Origin: Hemibagrus wyckioides
Lineage: Eukaryota; Chordata; Actinopteri; Siluriformes; Bagridae
DNA: 64,000 nucleotides
Direction of reading: 5' to 3'
Assembly: GCF_019097595.1 (NCBI RefSeq)
Contig: NC_080712.1
Coordinates: 18,004,146-18,068,145 of the forward strand
The first letter of the stretch is position 1; every line of letters starts with the position of its first letter. Position numbers and translations under genes: made by a program. Of the stretch, positions 11,346 through 20,796 are shown one piece after another. Below the pieces are notes generated by a model. It was not told the DNA's origin. It did no database searches and was given only the letters and a program-made list of their open reading frames with translations.

Positions 11346-14300
11346 TTCAGTATAAAAATGACAAAGATTAAAGTATACGCTATATCTCTGGTAAATGTTC
11401 ATCGTGCTTATTTTACTAATCAAATATTTACAGTGAGTACAAATAATTAATTAATGAATGTATTTTATTTTGTCTGCAACACATCTTGCAGTTAGAATTA
11501 TAATGTTACAATTTCAAAATAACATGTCTTTATTTATTCTCTTGCAAACACATTTAGATGTGAATGATGATGCATGAAATTGGCATTTTCCTCAACCTCC
11601 TGAGAAAGACTTATCTATGATGAGCTGCACACATCGCTTATGACACTGAAGACATTAATCTTACTGCCACACAGGCCACAGAGTAATATAAAACAGAGTA
11701 ATAAGTAGAGACAGACTGCTAAAGTGCACTTGGGGTCATTTATGTTCATAATTTCCAGGAGTTGCATGGCAATCTTACATTTATTCAAACATGTAACAGT
11801 GCAGTTGTGTTAATGACCACATGTTGAAGCCATCTTGCCCAATACTGAAATATAAAATTGAATTAAATGAGTTGCAGCACAGGATCCATAGTGATCTAAA
11901 CAAAAACAATGTAGCTGGATCAGATAATATAACCTCAAAATGTGCACTATGAAAAGGAAGAAGGGAACAAAAATAAATATTTGCAAGGAACTGATATCAT
12001 ATTACATCAGTCTGGATTTACTTTTATAGTTTCAGCTGCAGAGAGACAATTAAGCATGTCCATGGCAGGTCACTTTTATAACAACATGACCCCAAAGGTC
12101 ATGAATCACTTTCGTTTTTGTTTTTCTCTCAACATAGCCAAATTGAACTTGCAGTTTACAGTTACTTACTCCCACTTTCAGTCTAGTTTCTCAAGTGTAT
12201 ATGTTATTCATCACTAAGCCTGTACTTAATCATGATAAAAAAAAACCCATCAACACTGACACAGTAATATTCAGTACAATAACAAAAGTACTTCAAAATC
12301 ATACTATTATAATTTACAGTAAACGATCTGCCACTTTTATCCCACTCTTTAAATGTTTATGTTAAATATAAAACACAATGTTTTTTTGCTATAGAAAAAG
12401 AATCAACAAAGAGGTGTGATGCTTTGTGTCAGGTCATTACTACTCTGAATTAACAGCACATCTCAAAATATTTAATTCTTATTATACCACAACAAGAAGA
12501 AACCTTCTGATCAACATGTGCTTTCTAACCCTTCATCCTTATAAATGTAGTTTATGCTATAACAGTTAGTCCCTAACCAGCCTTCCCTTTTGCCTCTTTC
12601 CTGAAGTTTTTTCCAGAAGTCTTTCCCGAGGCAGAAAAACAGTTATGAATCTCTGACTCCAGAGACTCATTCTCTAGATATTAAAGAAATGTCTTCTTAC
12701 AGAAAGGTTTACCATATCAAAGATTTGTTATTTCAATGTTAAATTAAAAACACATTTACATGAGTTTATTATCAGCAGTAGAGTATATAGAGCATCTGCC
12801 TGTGATTGTCCCTGTGGCCCTGTGAATGAGTTGTTACTAAAGAACAATAATGTATTAGAATAAGCACATTAATATAAACCTCTCAATTGAATTACAGTCA
12901 GAACTACTTTCAAAGATGCTGTTATAGAAAACTAAGCAACACTCTCTCACATGTCAGAATCACACATTGAAAAATACTGTGGTTGAATACAACAATAACA
13001 TATGAATTTCATTTAATAACTTTATACAAAAGCTAAAGTAATACTCTCATTATGTAACCGTGTAATCAAGAGAGTGCAAGTGGCTGCCAAGAGCTTAATA
13101 TAATATCACCTCACACAGTGAAGGTACAGTAATAGAACTGACCTGAGCTTTCAGCAACGGAGGATGAATTATGGCAAATGAGCAGTGGCATTGCTGATGA
13201 CAGGCCTGTGGCTGCATGTGGAGTCTTTCAGAGGAGGCAGCTGTCTGGTGTTTAATACCAAGCCAGACCCACCACAGCACAAAATCACAGAAACACAAAC
13301 CTCCAACCTAGTGCACAGCTGTTTTTAAATTTGCTATACAGAATCTTTATCAGGTCCAGCAGCTCTTCAAACACTACCCTCTTAGAAAAAGGTCAAATCT
13401 AGAACACTTTGAGGAGACTAGGAAGCCAAAATTGTACAAAGAATGCACTAAAGATGCCTTTTCTAAAAGTGTATACTAGATACCAAATGACCACATATAA
13501 CCAGTGTCAAGGTCCTCCTTTCCCATGACAAACAAAAAAACATACCTTTGTAAGGCAATACTGTCAATTCAGGAAGCAGGAGGCTTCATCATGAATGCCA
13601 GGAAAAGCTTGAATGACAGAAGCAAATCCAGACTGGTCGTGTATTTTTAGTTATTTTATTTGTAAGAAAAAAATATTACATTTGAAATATGCCTTTTCTG
13701 TTCCCAAAGGAAGTGAGTGCTATAAAGTTATGGAAAATGTTCATGCTGTACTTTTCCCTGGAAACAAAAGCCTTTGGCTACTGATGAGTTACAGAGAAAC
13801 ATTTCCCATGAGGCTTGGAAATGGGGATTTCAGGATAGCTTATCTGATGAGTCAGCCTCTACTGAAGTGGGGGAAATTAATTTGAGAGCAATGTGCATGA
13901 GAGCACAATGAACAAGTAGACTATTAAAACCATACTAAAGTCCTAAATGAAAACTGTTTCATAAAAATTTTAATACAAAAATAACTGGATTGGTTTGACC
14001 TTGTAGTCAGCAGAAACAACAGCAAAATGATTTTAGGGCAACCAGTATATACCATGGCCATGATAACAGACTCCTGTCATTTGCTTTGTAAACGATAACA
14101 AACAAACAGTCAAACAGTCATATTACAACATATGGGATGCTCTGGTTGCATTTATTGGACTTTTTCTGCAGATTAATGTCCCAAAAATCCTTTGCTAGAC
14201 ACCCTGTGTCTTTAAGTGAGGAGTCTATGCTTAATGGCTAGTACTATCCTCATTTGGGTATTGAATTTCACCCGTCAGCGTTGTGTCACTCTGGCTATAA

Positions 14301-14661
14301 TCCGGCGTAATGGATTATGGATTTCAGAAGCAAAGTCAGCAAAACTATGAAAGAGACAAAGCAGTTTATATTTTAAATCTCTTACATTTTTGATGATTTG
14401 TTATATATCATAAGTAAATAATGCCACACATATGCAAAAAAAAAACATTTTGCTTGTTCTAAATTACTGGTGCAGGTTAGAAAAACATGGTTCATATTAA
14501 TACTGTGCTACATGGAGCAATGCACCTGCAAACATCTCAAAGGCACTCTTTCCACTGAACAATGCAGGTTACTTTCCCTGAGTCTAGTTGTAAATTAGAG
14601 ATTTTATTTTAATAGTCATACATTTAAAACAAAGTAATGAATTTTGAGTTTTAATCTGTAC

Positions 14662-14693
<32 letters not shown>

Positions 14694-14694
14694 T
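14662..14694. repeat. (ATT)n microsatellite
   Basis: About eleven perfect ATT units, followed 45 bases later by a (TTTAA)n run at 14741-14769. Confidence 0.9.
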
Positions 14695-15329
14695 TGTTTT
14701 GGCAATTTAGCATAGCTGGCCATTTGGATGGTTATATTTTTAATATTAATTTAATTTAATTTAATTTTAGTTTGTGAAGTTTGTTATAGTTTCTATATCT
14801 ACAGCACTAAATATCCAGATTGTAAATATATAACTGAGTGGGCCTTCAGACAGTTTAAGAGATCTAAATCCTGCCAAAGAGTGTAAATATTATTAGAGAA
14901 GCACTGTTGAAGACACTGAAGTGTATGAAATACACACAGCAGATGGAGTGGAGATGTCTCCAATATGCAGTATATCATCCATATAATCTGAAACTAAAGT
15001 GTTTCAAAAATACTACAAGAAATGTCTCTGTGTTAAAGATTTGCAAGATTTCATGTATATTTAATATACGGAAGCACTATTTTCCTAAAATTAATTTACA
15101 CATATTGAACCTGAATAATCATCACTCAATCCATGAAATTTATAATAAAAAAAGTATGCATTATGTAAGTAAGCATTTTTTGTAATATATTATGTAGTTG
15201 ATAATGATTGCCTTTTTGACCCAGTGAGTTTTTTGAAGATTTTTTTTGAAGAATGTGGACATTGTTTGACATTCTTTACACTGGTAAATTTAACTGGTAT
15301 AGTGCTCATTTTATAAGAACTACACCAGG

Positions 15330-15585
15330 TATGATGTAGCAGTTCCCTGAGAAGAGAAGGAGATGCCACATCATTGGCTCAGGTAGGTCATGTGACAAAG
15401 AAGAGCGGGCCAGCAAGACTATAAAAGGGCATCTACGTCACATTACTCCAGCTTCTACTTGTCTGAAGGAAGCACAAGTGGATGCCGCCTGTGGTGTGGT
15501 TAGCGACGCAGCGTACATACATAACTTGGTGTAGTTCCCTTTCAAGGGAACTCAATGCTGTGTCATGGCTGATGCTATGGGAACA
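15330..15585 (+). repeat. DIRS-like left terminal repeat and inner complementary block
   Basis: It carries a TATA-type core, GACTATAAAAGGGCATCTAC, at about 15418-15437. Downstream is a near-palindrome, GTTCCCTTTCAAGGGAAC, at about 15534-15551. The first part is the inverted mate of 18375-18545. Confidence 0.7.
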
Positions 15586-15824
15586 CCAATACCAATGCCA
15601 CCACAGACCGGGAGATGTCTGAGCAGAGCATCATTAGCCCTGTACGAGTCAGGACCCAGGAATGGGGTCCAGGTCCAGGTTATAGAGCCTGATAAGGGTG
15701 TGCAGAGAGGACCAACCTCCACAGCACAAATATCTTTGAGGGGAACACCCCTAGCGTGATAAAGAGATACATCTAGTGGAGTGAGCCGTAATCCGTAAAC
15801 CGTAATCCCGTGAGCCATAAACAC
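15552..15824 (-). pseudogene. DIRS-like tyrosine recombinase, C-terminal remnant
   Basis: The minus frame reads ARGVPLKDICAVEVGPLCTP and then LSGSITWTWTPFL. This resembles the C-terminal GV.LQDIC.AAGW..P.TF..FY segment of DIRS-type tyrosine recombinases. The Trp and the catalytic Tyr region are altered, so it is inactive. Its position next to the 3' terminal repeat is as expected. Assignment rests on family recall plus the surrounding structure. Confidence 0.55.
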
Positions 15825-16440
15825 CTCATAGGCCTAGGAGATAGCTACCACTACCCAGCACAAGGTGCTGCTTGGAGACCTGGATTGCTTTTGTTGAGGC
15901 TGCTAAAGCTGCAATTGCTGTAAGTGCTGAGAACCTGAACTGGACACAGCAGGTGCAGTCTCTCCTGCTCTGCCAACTCGTGAGGCGAAGGGCAGAAGGC
16001 CTGCAGAAAGTCTGGACAACTGGCTTATTGTCATTTTCAGGGTCAGAAACTCCTAAGAGGCTGACTCCATTGGCTCAAAGGGGGCTTAGAGAAGCCCCTC
16101 CAGGACCACTGAGAGGCCCCAGGAGGGGAAACATGGTCTGCAGGAAAGCCTCACCCGCATGGCACAGAAGGTGAGAGACACCAATATTTACATCAATAGT
16201 GAAACTTCAACATAGTCTCCACAACCTCGGTCCCCCTCAAGGGTCCCTCACCAAGACATTTCAACCTTGGGCTGGGGGTAGAGAATGCATTCCACCACTT
16301 AAGGGTGGAGATGCCATTCCCCAGGCCTCAGCCCCTGTTTCAGCAGGAAGCCTGTTTCCCAATCATGCACTTTGAAGTGTAAATATCTCTCAGAGAGAGA
16401 AATCTGGTCTCTACCTAGGGCCAGATCTGATGCACCAACC

Positions 16441-16890
16441 TTAACAGAGGGCGTAAACACAGACTGCCCTAATGATTGAGGAAGCAGACCACAAAAGGTG
16501 GCCCCTGAGTTTCAGGAGGAAGTATTTCAGTACTAGAAGAACAGCGCCCATCTTCAGGCAATCTGTGTGCAATGAGAGATGGTAGTATGGCAGAAAGGAT
16601 GGAGTCCCCTGAGCGGGAGACAGATGTGCCCGCATCCCATAATTGGGATTATGGCTGAATCCCAAACCACCCAAGAAGGTGGTTCTCAAAAAAAGCACAC
16701 ACTTGACTGGGTTGAGGCCAAGGGACCTCATGTTGGCAAGGATGGCATCTCATTGCCTAGTTGCCACTTCCCTCGACTGAGCCAAGATGAGCCAGTCATC
16801 TGGATAATTGAGTACATGGATGCCCCGGGGGGCAATGCACCAGAGCAGCCTCCATGTACTTTGCAAGGGTGAGCAATAAGACTAGGTCTG
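16441..16890 (-). pseudogene. DIRS-like reverse transcriptase/RNase H remnant
   Basis: On the minus strand, KYMEAALVHC is followed after a frameshift by HVLNYPDDWLILAQSR. This is the DIRS-type RT active site (NYLDDWL), with Pro for Leu, at plus 16795-16806. Next comes MRSLGLNPVKCVLFLRTTFL and MRAHLSPA, the conserved segment leading to RNase H. At least one frameshift and several stops are present, so it encodes nothing functional. Confidence 0.75.
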
Positions 16891-17424
16891 AAGGGAGAAC
16901 CCAGCACCAGTATGCTTTGTACATTTTAGCATGCAATTCGGAGCACCGACTGAGATGACCGACTCCAGGTCCTCTCTCATCTGGGGGACCTGCCCCTTAG
17001 CACTGGCCACCCAGATTTTACAATGGGGGCTCGGACTGCAATGCTAGCCTTCTTTTCCTGCCTCAGCAGGCCAGGCTGGGGCCAGTGGCTATTGGTTGAT
17101 AGCCCTAGCTCCTCGCTGTAGTTAGGGAAGAACAGTCACTTAGGAGACATCAGGGCATCTAAAAGAAAGGTTTTGTCCCTTTTTTTTAACTTTGTCAGAT
17201 TGCCTCTCTGTCAACCAAATGTAGTCATGAAACAGCCGATGGCAGGGGAAGTCTGTTATGTGGCACAGAGGGGTAAATCTGTGGCTTGGCAGAGTTCAGA
17301 CCTCATCGATGAGCCCCTCACCACAGAGAAGCTCTTTTAGCAGTTCAGCTTGGTATGCCTGAACAATTGCCATTGTGTTCTGCACTGCACTGGCTTAACC
17401 TTTGGGATTGTAGGCCTTTCCTAT

Positions 17425-18291
17425 AGCAGTTGGAAACAACTGCAACTCAGCCACGAAGTGGTAGACCACGTAAAATCACAGAGCAGGGTCAGTGCCTTTT
17501 GCAGACTCAATAGCTACAGACCTCCAAACTTTGTATGGCCTTCAGATCGGGTATAGAGCTTCATGGAATGGGTTTTCATGGCTGAGTAGCTGCATCTAAG
17601 CCTTACATCACAAAGTGCAACGTAAAGAGTTGGATGCAGTGGTGTAAAGCACGCCACCACTGGACTCTAGAGGAGTGGAGACGTGTTCTCTGGAGTGATG
17701 AATCACGCTTCTCTGTCTGGCAATACGATGGACAAGTCTGGGTTTGGCGGTTGCCAGGAGAACAGTACTTGCCTGACTGCATTGTGCCAAGTGTAAAGTT
17801 TGGTGGAGGGGGCATTTTAGTGTGGGGTTGTTTTTCAGGGGTTGGGCTTGGCCCCTTAGTTCCAGTGAAAGGAACTCTTAATGTTTGAGCATATCAAGAC
17901 ATTTTGGACAATTTTATGCTTTCAACTTTGTGGGAACAGTTTGGGGATGGCTCCTTCCTGTTCCAACATGACTGCACACCAGTGCAAAAATCAAGGTCAA
18001 TGAATCAAAGACATGGATTAGTGAGTTTGGTATGGAGGAACTTGATTGGCCTGACCTCACCCTGATAGAACACCTAGGGGATGAATTAAAGTGGAGACTG
18101 CGAGCTAGGAATGGCTCCTTCCTGTTCCAACATGACTGCACACCAGTGCAAAAATCAAGGTCAATGAATCAAAGACATGGATGAGTGAGTTTGGTGTGGA
18201 GGAACTTGATTGGCCTGACCTCACCCTGATAGAACACCTAGGGGATGAATTAGTGGAGACTGCGAGCCAGGCTTTCTCATCCAACATCAGT
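17425..18291 (+). mobile_element. Tc1-like transposon fragment nested in the DIRS-like element
   Basis: The plus strand reads [20 protein letters not shown] then [20 protein letters not shown] and [13 protein letters not shown], a clear Tc1-like transposase core of a different family from the 9.9-kb element. TGA ends the frame after KGTLNV. FLFQHDC (second Asp) and LDWPDLTLIEHLGDE (Glu) follow in shifted frames. No terminal inverted repeats are present, so this is an internal fragment. It lies between the RT remnant and the right end of the DIRS-like element. Confidence 0.8.
17948..18270 (+). repeat. 163-bp tandem duplication within the Tc1 fragment
   Basis: Units 17948-18110 and 18111-18270 begin ATGGCTCCTTCCTGTTCCAA and end GAGACTGCGAGC. 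They differ by a few substitutions and a 3-bp deletion (GAATTAAAGTGG against GAATTAGTGG). Each copy contains the segment coding for the second catalytic Asp and the Glu. Confidence 0.9.
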
Positions 18292-18374
18292 GTATATCTT
18301 CTTTTTCCCTAGTCTAGACAGACAGGACAAACAATTGACACAAACGTACACAGAGCGTATTCTGAAAGCAAAGA

Positions 18375-18545
18375 AGCTGAAGTAATGTGACATAGATGCC
18401 CTTTTATGGTCTTGCTGGTGTGCTCTGCTTCGATTAATTGCTGTGATTTCACACAGAGCTTCAGACAAAACTTCCACAAAGAAGCATTCCTATAGCGTCA
18501 ACCATGATGTAGCGTCAAGTTCCCTCAAAGGTGAAATTTTTTTTA
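18375..18545 (-). repeat. DIRS-like right terminal inverted repeat
   Basis: Read on the minus strand it begins TTTGAGGGAACTTGACGCTA and then carries CCATAAAAGGGCATCTATGT. It matches the left end in inverted orientation with moderate divergence. Confidence 0.7.
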
Positions 18546-19759
18546 ACCTAATATATGATTATAAAATACAATATAAAATAATCAGTTCAAGTATGACTGC
18601 ACTATCATTGTATAACGATACACAGACTTTCATTTTATTTTTATAACATTCTTGGATTCATAAAAAACGTATGCAGGGACTATATTATACTCTACAGCTG
18701 AAGTTTAAAACATTTTTCAGAAATGAGATCAAAATTTACTGCAGAGACCTAAAAGGCATGGATTTATGATTACAATTACCTTACAGTAAAATTCGGAAAG
18801 GTATTCTGAAACATCCTTGGAACTGGTACATAACTAATGTGTTTAAATTGAATCCATGTTGAGCTGATGATATGTATGTTTAGCCTCTAATTTATGTCTA
18901 GTTCCAGTCATGTTTAGTCAAAATATCAAGTGACAAACTACTTAATCATCTTAAGTATCCAGACTTGCAGTCCTGGACATGGAAAAGAGAAGAAGCTCTA
19001 ATGACCTGCTTTCCAGTCACAGGGTTGATTTGTCAGGGAAATGAATGAGAGTGAATTGACCTGGTGCAGACAACACTGTCAGTGAGGATGAATTGAATAC
19101 AAGCTTTTGCCTCTGCTGCCATCACACACTATGCTCAGATCTCTAGCAGTGTTTTTATAGAAAAGAAACATGATTTGGAATGTACTGGATGAAGAATCCC
19201 CAAAGGAAGCGCCAATGCTTTTTTTAATGAAGGCTGAATATCACATAGCAGCATCAGTCAGAAAAGCCTTGTGTCTGTAAACATGATCAAGAGTAGCTGC
19301 TGAAATTTCAGTCAGAGTTAAATTGGGGATATAATAATTGGCCAAGATATTCATCAAGTGTGTTTATCTTTTCAAGTCTTAGATACGCAGAATGACTTCA
19401 CAAGATTAGCTTTTATTCAAACCAGGTGAGAGAACAAAGGGCTTAAGAAAGATTTATTGAGTGTTGTGTTAACTGCCTGAGTTTGCCAATACCAAAATCA
19501 GTACATTTTGTCGTGTACTAACGCAAACTAATACAATGTCAATTAATATCTTGTGTCTTATAAATATGACATGTAAGACATTGGATGTTTTTTTTTCCAA
19601 TATTGCAGTCAAAATCACTTTTTTCCCCCATTTTAATAGTAGATGTGAACATGAGATGCACATGGACAGTAACAATACTCAAATAGGCCATGGTGTTCAA
19701 GGGATGATTGATTGGTATTAACGGATATAGCTGCTACATAAATAGGCCAATAAATATTC
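18546..19759. other. Intergenic, no gene recognised
   Basis: AT-rich DNA with only short ORFs without domains. Confidence 0.5.
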
Positions 19760-20033
19760 AACAAATTCATTCATTAATTTATTCATTCATCGTTACTACC
19801 TGTTTTAACCTGGTCAGTTTGAGGTGGATTTGAAACTGCTTCTAGGAACAATAAGTGTGAGATGGTAATCCACCCTGAATGGGAAGCCAGTCCATCACAG
19901 TACACCATGCACACATAGATACAGACCCAGGGCAAATTAACACAGCAAAGGTGGGAGGAAACCAGGGAACATGAAAAAAAAAGCTATTTCAGACACAAAA
20001 AGAACATGCACAGCAAACTCTGCACAGACAGTA
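19760..20033 (-). mobile_element. Fish SINE-like dispersed repeat, reversed copy
   Basis: It starts with the reverse of the GAATGAATGAA tail (ATTTATTCATTCATCG). It continues through CACCCTGAATGGGAAGCCAG and GTGGGAGGAAACCAGGGAAC. It is the same family as 5262-5586 and 8247-8600 on the opposite strand, heavily diverged. Confidence 0.6.
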
Positions 20034-20035
20034 AT

Positions 20036-20125
20036 TCAATTCAGTTCAATTTTGTTTGTTTGTATGCTTTTAATAATGGACAATACCACAAAGCAGCTTT
20101 ACAGAACTATAGGAATTCAACAGTA
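20036..20125 (+). repeat. Dispersed fish repeat fragment, second copy
   Basis: TCAGTTCAATTTTGTTTGTT, then CTTTTAATAATGGACAATAC and AAAGCAGCTTTACAGAACTA. It matches the 11268-11345 fragment in order and orientation. Confidence 0.6.
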
Positions 20126-20139
20126 ACCTAATATCAAGT

Positions 20140-20380
20140 TAAGCTGCCTTTATTTGTCACATATACATTACTGCACAGTGAAATTCTTTCTTTGCATATC
20201 CCATCCTTGGGTGTTGGGGTCAGAGCACGGGGTCAGCCATGATGCAATACCCCTGAAGCATGGTTGGGGGCCTTGCTCAAGGGCCAAACAGTGGCAGCTT
20301 GGCAGTGCTGGGGCTTGAACCCCAATCTTCTGATCAACAACCCAGACCCTTAACCACTTGAGCTACCACCGGGGTACCAA
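20140..20380 (-). mobile_element. tRNA-derived SINE, near full length
   Basis: Read on the minus strand, the head has an A box TAGCTCAAGTGG (plus 20354-20365) and a B box GGTTCAAGCCC (plus 20311-20321), the internal pol III promoter of a tRNA-derived SINE. The tail ends GTGACAAATAAAGGC near 20150. Both boxes are intact, unlike the other SINE-like repeats in the window. Confidence 0.75.
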
Positions 20381-20519
20381 GTCTGAACAAGGGTGATATA
20401 CCCCTGTGTGAACATGCCCTGTTATTGATGTTGTAAATGAATAAATTATGTTTTTTTTTTTAGAATGAACAGTCAGTCCTGGAGGATTGGAGATTTTGGT
20501 GATATCCTGCTCTACCATA

Positions 20520-20791
20520 CACTCACTGAGCAATTTATTAGAAACACTTGTACATCCACTCATTCATGCAATTATCTAAGCAGCAGTGAGGTGCATCTGG
20601 ATTCAGTGTTTAACCTGCAGAATCTACAGGAACTGTGGGATGCAATGATGTCAACATGGACAGAATCTCAAAGGAATGTTTCCAACATCTTGTGAAATCC
20701 AGGCCATGAAGAACTAAGGCTGTTTTGAGAGCAAATGGAGACTCTAGCCTGTATTAGAATAGAGTTCCTAGTAAAGTGTTCAGTAAGTGTG
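20520..20791 (+). mobile_element. Short Tc1-like deletion derivative
   Basis: Left end CACTCACTGAGCAATTTATT and right end (reverse complement) CACTTACTGAACACTTTACT form imperfect terminal inverted repeats flanked by TA. The interior encodes NLQNLQELWDAMMSTWTESQ, which resembles the C-terminal end of a fish Tc1-like transposase. The 272-bp element therefore keeps both ends plus the 3' tip of the gene. Its left end resembles that of the 63.1-kb remnant. Confidence 0.7.
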
Positions 20792-20796
20792 TATGA

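Larger units (their letters stand above)
10842..15310. other. Intergenic, no gene recognised
   Basis: AT-rich DNA. It contains a fish repeat tail at 11268-11345, an (ATT)n array at 14662-14694 and a (TTTAA)n run at 14741-14769. The short ORFs have no domains. Confidence 0.55.
15315..18545 (-). mobile_element. DIRS-like tyrosine-recombinase retrotransposon, decayed
   Basis: Terminal blocks at about 15330-15470 and 18375-18545 are inverted copies of each other; both contain CAGCAAGAC.ATAAAAGGGC and CACATTACT.CAGCTTCT. Such inverted termini are typical of DIRS elements. An inner block at 15532-15585 repeats the outer-end motif, as expected for the internal complementary region. Minus-strand remnants occur in the order RT (about 16890-16440), then recombinase C-terminus (15824-15552). 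The element is shorter than a complete DIRS (about 5-6 kb), is full of stops, and is interrupted by a Tc1 fragment. Confidence 0.75.

Noticed and set aside
15552..16174. Plus-strand ORFs in the DIRS-like element (15565-15759, 15872-16174)
   Set aside because: The recognisable recombinase and RT motifs are on the minus strand, so the plus frames are shadows.
20311..20365. Possible tRNA gene (A and B boxes)
   Set aside because: The boxes belong to a SINE head. The full cloverleaf and acceptor stem are not present.
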